This document shows, piece by piece, positions 17,034-24,950 of a stretch of DNA of 64,000 bases. The DNA lies in the NCBI GenBank assembly GCA_964518575.1, contig CAZFGW010000005.1, positions 1 to 64,000 on the forward strand, written 5' to 3'. Each line of letters opens with the position of its first letter. The first letter of the stretch is position 1. The notes beneath the pieces are model-generated. The model made no database searches and was not told the origin of the DNA. It worked only from the letters and a program-made list of their open reading frames with translations. The translations under genes were made by a program, and so were the position numbers. The DNA is from MGBC163016 sp964518575. GTDB lineage: Bacteria; Actinomycetota; Coriobacteriia; Coriobacteriales; Eggerthellaceae.

Positions 17034-18755
17034 ATGATCCTTTCAGGAAATGAAGCGATCGCGCGGGGAGCGATCGATGGAGGGGCGAAGATCGGTACCG
17101 GTTATCCGGGCACGCCTTCCACAGAGGCACTTGAGTGTTTCGCGAAAGGCGAAGGCGTCATTGCACAGTGGTGTGTGAATGAGAAAGTCGCGCTTGAGGT
17201 TGCGCTTGGGGCAAGTGCGGCGGGCAAGCGCTCGTTTGTGACCATGAAACATGTGGGGCTCAACGTTGCTGCTGATCCGTTGTTCACTGCGTCCTATACC
17301 GGTGTCGGTGCGGGACTTGTTATCTTCGTTGCCGACGACCCCGGCATGCATTCCTCTCAAAACGAGCAGGATTCGCACTTCTATGCTCAGGCATCGCTGA
17401 TTCCTATGCTCGATCCTGCGGATTCCCAGGAAGCCTATGATATGGCTCGCGCTGCTTTTGCTCTTTCAGAAGAGTTCGACACGCCCTTCCTCATCCGCTC
17501 GAGCGTGCGCATCTCGCATACGAAGGCGCTCGTTGAGGTGTCTGATCCGCTCACATCATCTGAATATACCTACGAAACCGGCCCATCCAAATGGGTTATG
17601 ATGCCTCTGTATGCCAAAGTGCGACGGCTTGACCAGCTTGAACGTATGGAAGCGCTCAAGACGTGGGTTGAGACATGTCCTTACAATCGTAAAGAGGCGC
17701 GCTCGAACAAGATCGGCGTGGTATGCGCAGGCGCTGCATATCAGTATGTTCGCGAAGCGATTCCTGATGCCTCGGTGTTCAAGCTCGGTGTCACATTCCC
17801 GCTGCCGCAAACCGCGCTTACGGCGTTCGCGGATTCGGTCGAGCAGCTCTATGTCGTCGAAGAGGCATCGGATTATCTGAGCGTTGCGGTGAGCGCGCTC
17901 GGCATCGAGCTGGCACGGCCGCCACACCCGCTTCCGAAAAACGATGAGCTTTCACCCTTGATCATCCGCCAGGCATTCGGCGAGGAATTACCCGAGCACT
18001 TGCCGGCGAGCAAAGATGTTCCCGCACGACCGCCTGCGCTTTGTTCAGGATGTCCGCATCGCGTGGTGTTCAAGGAGCTCAGCCGCATCAAGGCTATCGT
18101 CACCGGCGATATCGGATGCTATACCTTAGGCGCGCTCCCACCGCTTTCAGCGATGGACACCTGTGTTGACATGGGGGCATCCGTTTCAATGGCGCATGGC
18201 ATGCAGCTTGCGCTCGGACCCGACGCTGACCGTCCCGTAGTTGCTGTTATCGGTGACTCAACGTTCGCGCATTCGGGACTGAGCTCGCTTTTGAGCACGG
18301 CATATAACCGAGGAACGGGCATTGTTTGCATCCTCGACAATCGCACGACGGCAATGACAGGGCGTCAGGGCAATCCCTTCAATGGCGTCGGACTGCAACG
18401 CACAGATGCGCTCGAGACCGATCTTGAACGGGTGGTGCGTGCCCTCGGGATCGACGATGTGAAGACGATCGACCCCAATGATGTGCAGAGTGTCCGTGAT
18501 GCGCTTTCTGATGCGCGCAAGAACACGGAGAGTCTTTCGGTGATCATATGCAAACATCCTTGCGTGCTGCTTGAACGCAAGCGCGAAGAGCCCTATTTCA
18601 TCACGAGTTGTACGGGATGCGGCGTCTGCTTGACGCTCGGATGTCCCTCTATCGGGCGCGACGTTGAAACGGGGCTTGCCTATATCGATGCCGCTTCATG
18701 CATCGGATGCGGGCAATGTGCGCAGTACTGCAGATTCAATGCGATAGTTCGATAG
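17034..18755 (+). CDS. iorA: Indolepyruvate:ferredoxin oxidoreductase, alpha subunit
   Basis: A 573-residue thiamine-diphosphate enzyme subunit. It has the pyrimidine-binding domain (GYPGTPST near residue 25), a central domain, the diphosphate-binding half with GDIGCYTLG and GDSTFAHSG, and two C-terminal [4Fe-4S] motifs, CTGCGVCLTLGCP and CIGCGQCAQYC. With IorB it converts aryl pyruvates from Trp, Phe and Tyr transamination plus CoA and oxidised ferredoxin to arylacetyl-CoA, CO2 and reduced ferredoxin, or the reverse. iorB follows after 13 nt. Confidence 0.94.
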   Translation: MILSGNEAIARGAIDGGAKIGTGYPGTPSTEALECFAKGEGVIAQWCVNEKVALEVALGASAAGKRSFVTMKHVGLNVAADPLFTASYTGVGAGLVIFVADDPGMHSSQNEQDSHFYAQASLIPMLDPADSQEAYDMARAAFALSEEFDTPFLIRSSVRISHTKALVEVSDPLTSSEYTYETGPSKWVMMPLYAKVRRLDQLERMEALKTWVETCPYNRKEARSNKIGVVCAGAAYQYVREAIPDASVFKLGVTFPLPQTALTAFADSVEQLYVVEEASDYLSVAVSALGIELARPPHPLPKNDELSPLIIRQAFGEELPEHLPASKDVPARPPALCSGCPHRVVFKELSRIKAIVTGDIGCYTLGALPPLSAMDTCVDMGASVSMAHGMQLALGPDADRPVVAVIGDSTFAHSGLSSLLSTAYNRGTGIVCILDNRTTAMTGRQGNPFNGVGLQRTDALETDLERVVRALGIDDVKTIDPNDVQSVRDALSDARKNTESLSVIICKHPCVLLERKREEPYFITSCTGCGVCLTLGCPSIGRDVETGLAYIDAASCIGCGQCAQYCRFNAIVR

Positions 18756-18768
18756 GGGATCGGTCGAT

Positions 18769-19350
18769 ATGAATACGAAAATCCTTCTGTGCGGCGTTGG
18801 GGGACAAGGAACCATCCTCGCTGCCCATATTCTCGCCCACGCGGCAATGCTCTCCGGCTTTGATGTCAAGGTATCCGAGATCCATGGCATGGCCCAGCGC
18901 GGCGGTGCGGTCACCACGAGCGTCATCTTCGGGGACGAGGTTCATGCAATGGTATGCGGCGAAGGTGAGGCGGATGTAGTCATTGCCTTCGAGAAGCTTG
19001 AGGCGCTGCGTTGTCTCGACCAGCTGAAATGCGGGGGATATATGGTCGTGAACGATCTTGTCATCAAACCTGCGTCAGTGCTTACAGGCAAGGCGAGCCT
19101 CCCCGCAGATCCCGACGCAGAGCTCGCTCGGGTAGATGCGCTTTTGATCCCGGCGGAGAACGAAGCGCGCGCTGCAGGCAATCAGAAGGCATCGAACACG
19201 GTCTTGCTTGGGGCGGTTTCAAACGCGCTCGATCTTGATGTTGAGATGTTCAAGCGTGCGATCGAGGAAAACGTTCCCCCAAAAACAGTCGAGGTTAATA
19301 TCAAGGCGTTTGAGGCAGGAGCCGAGTTTGGAAAAGAGCGGAGGGGTTAG
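18769..19350 (+). CDS. iorB: Indolepyruvate:ferredoxin oxidoreductase, beta subunit
   Basis: A 193-residue gamma-type domain of 2-oxoacid:ferredoxin oxidoreductases. The N-terminal GVGGQGTILAAHIL nucleotide/CoA-binding loop and the EIHGMAQRGGAVTT motif are typical of IorB. It pairs with IorA to build the heterotetramer. It begins 13 nt after iorA and ends 3 nt before the ACT-domain gene, so all three are probably one transcript. Confidence 0.94.
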   Translation: MNTKILLCGVGGQGTILAAHILAHAAMLSGFDVKVSEIHGMAQRGGAVTTSVIFGDEVHAMVCGEGEADVVIAFEKLEALRCLDQLKCGGYMVVNDLVIKPASVLTGKASLPADPDAELARVDALLIPAENEARAAGNQKASNTVLLGAVSNALDLDVEMFKRAIEENVPPKTVEVNIKAFEAGAEFGKERRG

Positions 19351-19353
19351 CGC

Positions 19354-19770
19354 ATGGCGGTCAATCAGATCAGCGTATTCACGGAAAGCAGGGTCGGGCA
19401 TCTTACGAAGATTTTGAAGCTGCTGCGTGACGGCGGTATCAATGTCCGGGGGTATTCCGTATCTGATACGGGCGAATATGGGATAGCGCGCTTTATCGTC
19501 GATGACTATGAGACTGTCTGCCGTGTCCTTAAGGACAATAATGCAGCATATACGGTAAAGAAGGTGCTTTGCATCAAGCTTGTCGATGAGCCCGGAGAAC
19601 TTGCGCGTGTAACGTCCATCTTCGCGCAAGCACAGATCAATGTGAGATACAGCTATTCGATGATCTCGACCTATATCATTGTTGGGGTCGATGATGCCGA
19701 TGCAGTGCAGAATCTGCTTGCAGGCGAAGACCTCCAGTTTGTCAATCAGGAAGATATCGCGCGCATCTAA
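19354..19770 (+). CDS. Tandem ACT-domain protein next to iorAB and paaK copy 2
   Basis: A 138-residue protein with two ACT domains (about 1-65 and 69-135). The first contains SRVGHLTKILKLLRDGGINV and the second DEPGELARVTSIFAQAQINV. It resembles the ACT protein at 14676-15101 in length and layout. It is likely an amino-acid sensor for the aryl-acid module, with an aromatic amino acid as the natural guess. It begins 3 nt after iorB and lies 46 nt before paaK copy 2. Confidence 0.8.
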   Translation: MAVNQISVFTESRVGHLTKILKLLRDGGINVRGYSVSDTGEYGIARFIVDDYETVCRVLKDNNAAYTVKKVLCIKLVDEPGELARVTSIFAQAQINVRYSYSMISTYIIVGVDDADAVQNLLAGEDLQFVNQEDIARI

Positions 19771-19816
19771 AGCGCGCACTCAATACACGAAGTCACCAGA
19801 GTTGAACGAGGGAACC

Positions 19817-21196
19817 ATGGTCGAACAAAACGGATTCGATATTGCCAAAAAAGGAGAGGCGCTCAAAGCCGCTGCTGCTTCGAGATTCGATCTCCTGCCT
19901 ATCTTCGAGCCTGAAATCGAATGCATGGAGCGTGAGGCGCTTGAGGCATTGCAGCTCGAGAAACTCAAAGCGCAGGTGCGTTACACCTATGACCATGTTC
20001 CGTATTACCATGAGAAGATGGACGAGATGGGTGTTACGCCTCGTGATATTCGCACACTCGATGATATCCGTCTGTTGCCCTTCACGGACAAATCCGTTTT
20101 GCGCGATACCTTTCCTTATGGGCTTTTTGCGGTCAGCCTCGACGAGGTGCGCGAATTGCATGCGTCTTCGGGCACTACAGGAAAGCCGATCGTTGTTGGA
20201 TATACCTCTTCCGACATGGATGTATGGAGTGAGTGCATCGCGCGGCTTGTGCAAATGGCTGGCGTTCTTCCCACGGATACCGCACAGATGGCATTCGGCT
20301 ACGGTATGTTCACGGGCGGTTTTGGACTGCACTACGGGCTGCAGCGGCTCGGATGCACGATGATTCCCGCCGGCAGTGGCAATACCGAGCGTCACATCCA
20401 GATGATCGAGGATTACGGCACGACGGTCCTGGTGGCTACGCCGTCCTATGCCATGCATATCTGTGAGATTGGGGAGAAGCTGGGATATGACTGGGAGCAG
20501 TCGCCCCTGCGCGTGGGACTCTTTGGCGGCGAGCCATGCCCGCCGGGTCTGAAAGCCGAGATCGAATCACGGATGCATATCGTCTGTACTGATAACTACG
20601 GGCTTACCGAAGTTATGGGACCGGGTGTGTCCGGTGAATGTTTGGCGAGCAGGTTCCAGCAGCATATCGCTGAAGATCATTTCCTGTGGGAAGTGGTGGA
20701 TCCGGTCACGGGAGAGCCCGTGGCTGAAGGGGAGGAAGGCGAGCTGGTGATCACACCGCTCGATAAGCAAGCTATTCCGGTTCTGCGCTATCGGACGCAT
20801 GACCTCACACGGGTAACAAAGGAGCCCTGTGCGTGTGGGCGCACCCATGCACGCATGGACAAGGTGCGTTCGCGCTGCGACGACATGTTGATCATTCGTG
20901 GGACGAATGTCTTCCCTTCACAGATCGAAGATGTGCTCACGCAGATCGAGGAAGTTACGCCGCACTATCTCATCATCGTTGAAACAGTGAACGGCATGGA
21001 CGCCCTTACGGTGCGGACCGAGATCAGACCGGAGGCATTCTCCGATTCATTCGAAGAGATGGATGCTCTCAGGCGTAAGATCGCCGAGAAGCTCAAAAGC
21101 GTACTGCTCGTCGGTGTCAACGTTTCTCTGGTCGAGCCCGGCGGCATCGAGCGGGCGATCGGGAAAGCGAAGCATGTCGACGACCGCCGATCATGA
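19817..21196 (+). CDS. paaK: Phenylacetate-CoA ligase-like aryl-CoA synthetase (copy 2)
   Basis: A 459-residue ANL-family ligase paralogous to the copy at 13360-14679. The P-loop ASSGTTGKPIVVGYT, YGLTEVMGPG and CDDMLIIRGTNVFPSQIE are intact. It has about 20 extra N-terminal residues compared with copy 1. GAGGGA stands just before ATG 19817; the open frame extends upstream through the ACT gene but without a ribosome binding site. Its 3' end overlaps gluQ by 23 nt. Different aryl acids for the two copies are plausible but cannot be read from sequence. Confidence 0.88.
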   Translation: MVEQNGFDIAKKGEALKAAAASRFDLLPIFEPEIECMEREALEALQLEKLKAQVRYTYDHVPYYHEKMDEMGVTPRDIRTLDDIRLLPFTDKSVLRDTFPYGLFAVSLDEVRELHASSGTTGKPIVVGYTSSDMDVWSECIARLVQMAGVLPTDTAQMAFGYGMFTGGFGLHYGLQRLGCTMIPAGSGNTERHIQMIEDYGTTVLVATPSYAMHICEIGEKLGYDWEQSPLRVGLFGGEPCPPGLKAEIESRMHIVCTDNYGLTEVMGPGVSGECLASRFQQHIAEDHFLWEVVDPVTGEPVAEGEEGELVITPLDKQAIPVLRYRTHDLTRVTKEPCACGRTHARMDKVRSRCDDMLIIRGTNVFPSQIEDVLTQIEEVTPHYLIIVETVNGMDALTVRTEIRPEAFSDSFEEMDALRRKIAEKLKSVLLVGVNVSLVEPGGIERAIGKAKHVDDRRS

Positions 21197-22121
21197 TCAT
21201 GAAACCGTAGGGAGGTTCGCGCCTTCTCCGACGGGACGCATGCATGCGGGGAACATTTTCGCCGCATTGATGATGTGGCTTTTTGTACGTGCTGATGACG
21301 GCACGATCGTGCTGCGTATCGAAGATTTAGATCATGAGCGTTCGAAGCCTGAATTTGCGGATCGCATTCTCTACGATTTCGAGGCGCTCGGTCTTACGTG
21401 GGATAGGGGACCGCTCAAGCAACAGGAGCGCGAGGATGCCTATGAGCAGGCATTCGAGGAGCTCGTCGAGCGCAATCTCATCTATCCTTGCTTCTGTTCC
21501 CGCGCTGACCTCCACGCTGCGAGCGCACCGCATTTCGGTGATAAATTCGTCTATCCTGGTACCTGTCGGCACTTGAGTGCGTGCGAGCGCGAACACTATC
21601 AAGCTTTAGGCAAACATCCCTCGTATCGTTTGATCGTCCCTGATCGCACCATTACCTTCACCGATCGCATCCAGGGTGTCTATACTCAAAATCTCATGCG
21701 CGAGTGCGGAGACTTTTTGGTCAAGCGCTCCGATGGGGCGTTCGCGTACCAGCTCGCTGTTGTCCTCGATGATGCGTTTCAGGGGGTGAACACGATCGTG
21801 CGCGGTGTGGATTTGTTGAGTTCAACACCGCAGCAGATCTACCTTCAGGATCTTTTCGGCTTCGAGCATCCTCAGTATGCGCACATTCCGCTTATCGTGA
21901 ATGAGAAGGGACGGCGCCTTTCAAAGCGTGATAAGGATGCTTCGCTTGATGTGATGATGGAGGAGTATGGGAGTGCACGAGGCGTGATGGGGCATATCGC
22001 TTATGTTGCGGGACTCATCGATGAGGATGTTCCAGCGTCTCCTGAGGAGATTCTTGCGCACTATCTATCTGGTGGAGAAACAGTGCATTTCGATGATCTG
22101 ATACAGATCGAGTGGCATTGA
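21174..22121 (+). CDS. gluQ: Glutamyl-Q tRNA(Asp) synthetase
   Basis: A 315-residue truncated glutamyl-tRNA synthetase. It has the HIGH-like motif RFAPSPTGRMHAGN, the KMSKS-like RRLSKRDKD, and a zinc site of CFC plus YPGTC, and it stops where the anticodon-binding domain of GltX would begin. GluQ attaches glutamate to queuosine in tRNA-Asp. The start must precede the HIGH motif; ATG 21174 inside the paaK end is the only suitable ATG. A truncated discriminating GltX is the alternative, but length and zinc ligands favour GluQ. Confidence 0.85.
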   Translation: MSTTADHDHETVGRFAPSPTGRMHAGNIFAALMMWLFVRADDGTIVLRIEDLDHERSKPEFADRILYDFEALGLTWDRGPLKQQEREDAYEQAFEELVERNLIYPCFCSRADLHAASAPHFGDKFVYPGTCRHLSACEREHYQALGKHPSYRLIVPDRTITFTDRIQGVYTQNLMRECGDFLVKRSDGAFAYQLAVVLDDAFQGVNTIVRGVDLLSSTPQQIYLQDLFGFEHPQYAHIPLIVNEKGRRLSKRDKDASLDVMMEEYGSARGVMGHIAYVAGLIDEDVPASPEEILAHYLSGGETVHFDDLIQIEWH

Positions 22122-22164
22122 TATATCCTAAGGTGCGCAAGGCGCTCTGACTGTGGTGGGGAAT

Positions 22165-22581
22165 ATGAAAGATATTTCGAGCTATATCTCAAAACTGATC
22201 GGCAGCATGGATAAAGATCCGAAAAGCGGCATGGTGAATGCGCTTAAGATCAACAGTATCTATGCGTCGTCAGTAGGTAAGATTTGGAAGCGTCCTGAAG
22301 CATCGAGTCTTATTCTTGATCATACGAATGCGGTCTATATCCGCAAAGACACCACGCCGAAAAAAGGTCCCTATAAAGACAAGCCCTATATCGTGTGCGA
22401 TATTTGCATCGACGATCCGCTCGTTCGTTCAGAGCTCGATACGCATAAAGAATTGCTTATGCTCGCTATGACGGAGGCTGGTCTCACGTTCCAGGAGATG
22501 CGTATCATCCCGGCACGGCGCGGCATGCGCAAGCGCCATCCTTTTTCGCGGAAACCGGGTAATCAACCAGAGCAATCATAA
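22165..22581 (+). CDS. DUF721/DciA-like protein
   Basis: A 138-residue basic protein. The central part (VGKIWKRP, then DICIDDPLVRSELDTHKELLMLAM and EMRIIPARRG) resembles the DUF721/DciA fold, in which a beta-hairpin and helix precede a basic end. DciA helps load the replicative DNA helicase in bacteria without DnaC. The match is by pattern only. The C-terminus is rich in Arg and Lys, fitting nucleic-acid contact. ATG 22165 has a GGGG 3 nt upstream; GTG 22153 is an alternative start. Confidence 0.45.
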   Translation: MKDISSYISKLIGSMDKDPKSGMVNALKINSIYASSVGKIWKRPEASSLILDHTNAVYIRKDTTPKKGPYKDKPYIVCDICIDDPLVRSELDTHKELLMLAMTEAGLTFQEMRIIPARRGMRKRHPFSRKPGNQPEQS

Positions 22582-22709
22582 GGAATGCACCTATATACTC
22601 GCATTTTCTATGATTACCATAACTTTACATAACATATATTATCACTGGTTATATATCAGCACGGTTGAACAGCAGTTATATATGTATAACCACGCAACTC
22701 AAAACAGTA
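22582..22709. other. AT-rich spacer with two inverted repeats between convergent genes
   Basis: This 128-nt stretch is far richer in A and T than its surroundings. One imperfect hairpin spans 22574-22615 (AATCATA/TATGATT outside, AATGC/GCATT inside) and covers the stop codon of the upstream gene. A second inverted repeat, TGGTTATA (22646-22653) and TATAACCA (22685-22692), has a 31-nt spacer. No T tract follows either, so terminator function for the two convergent genes is only a guess. A 62-codon open frame here has no coding character. Confidence 0.4.
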
Positions 22710-23111
22710 TCAGCGGTCCCATGTCGAGATGCTTTGTGATGATGAAGTATTTTGATCAAGAATGCTATTCAGATCTCCTTGGCGCATCATATCCATAACA
22801 ACTGGAAGCGCCATGCTCATGAATACGGCATTGACAATGAGCGCCGTGATTCCGAAGACCAATGAGAGGATACATTGGAAATAAAGGATTCGTGGATAGG
22901 TACCGCGTACGTCTTCAGGCGTCAGGATGCTTCTTACTTTGCTGAGAGCAATGATGGATAGGATGACCGACCCCAGGCTGAGAAGGACGCCGCCGAACAA
23001 CAATGAAATCGGTGCTGCGAACAATGCGATCAACACGAGCGTTCGTGCTGAGTTCATTTGTGTGAGTCGGTACTCGACATCTTGAGATTGTTTTTGAGGA
23101 TGTTGGTCCAC
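22710..23111 (-). CDS. Small membrane protein of unknown function (DUF4190-like)
   Basis: A 133-residue protein with two strongly hydrophobic regions (about 24-58 and 72-103) separated by a polar loop that includes RSILTPEDVRGTYPR. The hydrophobic hairpin arrangement recalls DUF4190-type membrane proteins. The start is GTG 23111 with GGAG 7 nt upstream, lying inside the end of dut, so it is probably co-transcribed with nrdR and dut. No functional residues could be identified. Confidence 0.65.
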   Translation of the reverse strand: MDQHPQKQSQDVEYRLTQMNSARTLVLIALFAAPISLLFGGVLLSLGSVILSIIALSKVRSILTPEDVRGTYPRILYFQCILSLVFGITALIVNAVFMSMALPVVMDMMRQGDLNSILDQNTSSSQSISTWDR

Positions 23112-23113
23112 GC

Positions 23114-23545
23114 TTATACTCCACTGCTGCCGAAGCCTTGATCGTTTCGACAGGTTATGTCAAGTTCGTCAACCTCTTCTATTTCGAGAGGAATAGCTTC
23201 GATTATCATCAACTGTGCGATCCTGTCCCCTTTGGCAAGCGTATATGTTTCGGAATCGTCAGTGTTAATGATCACGACTTTGATCTCACCGCGATAATTG
23301 CTGTCGATAAGCCCCGGTGCATTCACAATAGATATTCCATGCTTGATCGCAAGTCCGCTGCGTGGAATCACATATGCTGCATACCCTTCCGGAAGCTCAA
23401 TGCAAATGCCTGTGGGTACGAGCGCACGCTCATGGGGTTTGAGGGTGATCGTTTCTTGGGAAGTCAGATCAAGCCCGGCATCCCCTTTACGCGCATAGCG
23501 CGGCAGTGCTACCTCTTCGGAAAATCGTTTCAGTTTTATACGCAT
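23114..23545 (-). CDS. dut: dUTP diphosphatase
   Basis: A 143-residue trimeric dUTPase that hydrolyses dUTP to dUMP and PPi, supplying dTMP precursor and keeping uracil out of DNA. The conserved motifs are all visible: DAGLDLTS, PRSGLAIKHG, GLIDSNYRGEI, KGDRIAQLMI and the C-terminal QGFGSSGV. It lies 14 nt after nrdR in the same direction, grouping deoxynucleotide-pool functions. Confidence 0.95.
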   Translation of the reverse strand: MRIKLKRFSEEVALPRYARKGDAGLDLTSQETITLKPHERALVPTGICIELPEGYAAYVIPRSGLAIKHGISIVNAPGLIDSNYRGEIKVVIINTDDSETYTLAKGDRIAQLMIIEAIPLEIEEVDELDITCRNDQGFGSSGV

Positions 23546-23559
23546 GAGAATTGCAAATG

Positions 23560-24003
23560 CTACATGATGTCCTCAAGAGCGCGTGAGAACTCCTCAACAC
23601 TCTTGAAATCTTTATATACGCTGGCGAAACGGATATAAGCCACATCATCAGTATGTGCAAGACGCGCGAGTACCATCTCGCCGAGCTGCTTCGAGGACAC
23701 TTCCCCATTGGTCGAGCGCAATGTTGACTCGATATCATTGATAATGAGATCGATCTTGTCAGCATTGACCGGCCGCTTCGTGCAGGCGATGAGCATGCTG
23801 CGCATGAGCTTTTCACGATCGAACGCTTCGGATGATCCATCAGATTTGATAACGATGATCGGTCGCTCGCCCAAACGCTCATAGGTCGTGAATCGAAAGC
23901 CGCAATCGATGCATTCGCGACGACGTCTGATGGCTTGACCTTCTTCAGCGGAACGCGAATCGATGACCTTAGATTCTTCAAAGCCGCACGAGGGGCATTT
24001 CAT
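23560..24003 (-). CDS. nrdR: Transcriptional repressor NrdR
   Basis: A 147-residue regulator of ribonucleotide reductase genes. The N-terminal zinc ribbon MKCPSCGFEESKVIDSRS with CIDCGFRFTTYER and the central ATP-cone (VIKSDGSSEAFDREKL) are typical. NrdR binds tandem NrdR boxes depending on the ATP/dATP load. No ribonucleotide reductase gene is present in the window. A NrdR-box-like sequence lies upstream at 24048-24063. lexA is divergent beyond it. Confidence 0.95.
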   Translation of the reverse strand: MKCPSCGFEESKVIDSRSAEEGQAIRRRRECIDCGFRFTTYERLGERPIIVIKSDGSSEAFDREKLMRSMLIACTKRPVNADKIDLIINDIESTLRSTNGEVSSKQLGEMVLARLAHTDDVAYIRFASVYKDFKSVEEFSRALEDIM

Positions 24004-24047
24004 AATGATCCTTTGTTTGTGATGATCAACGAACGGATATCCGTATC

Positions 24048-24063
24048 ATACAACATATAGTGG
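24048..24063 (-). promoter_or_regulatory. Possible NrdR box upstream of nrdR
   Basis: On the minus strand the 16-mer CCACTATATGTTGTAT matches 13 of 16 positions of the general NrdR box pattern ACACwATATATwGTGT. It lies about 45 nt before the nrdR start. NrdR boxes normally occur as tandem pairs, and no second good match was found, so this is tentative. A 12-bp perfect palindrome ACGGATATCCGT (24034-24045) lies just downstream. Confidence 0.3.
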
Positions 24064-24190
24064 TCGAACAAGGAAATGATGATGGTTTTGGGTATGATTT
24101 GGCACCTCGACAGGATTAGTTGGATCGAAACGCAGTGTTCGGTTATGGAATAAATCGCGAAAATGAGTCCCCTATCTCGGCATATTCTGC

Positions 24191-24235
24191 TTGCATAGAA
24201 CCGATGTACGCTGTTATAATCCAATACACGTACAT
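24191..24235 (+). promoter_or_regulatory. lexA promoter with LexA-box candidate and an inverted repeat around the -10
   Basis: TTGCAT (24191-24196) and TATAAT (24215-24220) are 18 nt apart. Within the spacer AGAACCGATGTACG (24197-24210) matches 11 of 14 positions of CGAACRNRYGTTYG, the Gram-positive SOS box, which would place LexA directly over its own promoter. In addition ATGTACG (24204-24210) and CGTACAT (24229-24235) form a 7-bp inverted repeat centred on the -10 box. The promoter is well supported; the operators are candidates. Confidence 0.55.
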
Positions 24236-24262
24236 GATATATCCGCACAGATGGGACCTCTG

Positions 24263-24895
24263 ATGACGAAAAAGGTTACGAAGCGCCAGCAGGCAGTTCT
24301 TGATGACATCGAACGGCATATCAAGGAAAAAGGATACGGTCCAACCGTCCGCGAAGTTTGCCAGGATCTTGGTCTTTCATCACCTTCAACGGTTCATGTT
24401 CACCTGAAGGCTCTTGAGGAAAAGGGTTTCATCAAGCGTGATCCCCTGAAATCCCGCTCTATTGCTTTAACCTATCCCATTGAGCGTACAGACACCACAG
24501 TCTTTGCAGGCGGCTTCTCAAGCACCGTACAAGTGCCTTTGGTTGGCAATGTTGCTGCAGGGATGCCCATCCTTGCTGAGGAGAACATCACCGATGTTCT
24601 CACTCTTCCCACGGAGATCGTTGGGGATGCGCCCTCGTTCTTGCTTTCGGTGCGCGGGGATTCCATGATTGATATCGGCATCAATGACGGTGACTACGTT
24701 GTGGTGAAAGAACAGCCCGTTGCCAATAATGGCGATATCGTTGTCGCGCTTATTGAAGACGGCGCTACGATCAAGCGTTTTTATAAAGAATCAGATCATA
24801 TCCGCCTGCAGCCCGAGAATGCCGATATGGATCCTATCATCGTTACGGACTGCTCCATTGCGGGAACGGTTGTTGCCGTTTTCAGGCGTCTGTAA
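24263..24895 (+). CDS. lexA: LexA repressor
   Basis: A 210-residue SOS repressor. Residues 1-70 form the winged helix DNA-binding domain (RQQAVLDDIERHIKEKGYGP, then LGLSSPSTVHVHLKALEEKG). The C-terminal S24 protease domain has the self-cleavage site Ala-Gly in VAAGMP, the catalytic Ser in RGDSMIDIGI and the catalytic Lys in GATIKRF. RecA on single-stranded DNA triggers self-cleavage. ATG 24263 (MTKK) fits the family; ATG 24251 is possible. recA at 33434-34480 carries a perfect SOS box. Confidence 0.95.
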   Translation: MTKKVTKRQQAVLDDIERHIKEKGYGPTVREVCQDLGLSSPSTVHVHLKALEEKGFIKRDPLKSRSIALTYPIERTDTTVFAGGFSSTVQVPLVGNVAAGMPILAEENITDVLTLPTEIVGDAPSFLLSVRGDSMIDIGINDGDYVVVKEQPVANNGDIVVALIEDGATIKRFYKESDHIRLQPENADMDPIIVTDCSIAGTVVAVFRRL

Positions 24896-24914
24896 TCTGC
24901 GATTTTGAACATGA

Positions 24915-24941
24915 TATAAGCATCCTCTTACGAGGCTTATA
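24915..24941. terminator. Weak bidirectional stem-loop between lexA and hflX
   Basis: TATAAG (24915-24920) and CTTATA (24936-24941) enclose an inner CCTC/GAGG pairing with a 3-nt bulge. It sits in the 55-nt gap between convergent genes. There is no strong T tract on either side, so termination efficiency is doubtful. Confidence 0.35.
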
Positions 24942-24950
24942 ACACTGTGC

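Noticed and set aside
22610..22798. A 62-codon + strand frame in the AT-rich spacer
   Set aside because: Low-complexity sequence without ribosome binding site, overlapping the end of the minus-strand membrane protein gene.
24126..24141. CGAAACGCAGTGTTCG as a LexA box between nrdR and lexA
   Set aside because: The half-sites are 16 nt apart overall instead of 14 and lie away from a promoter; the spacer element at 24197-24210 fits better.
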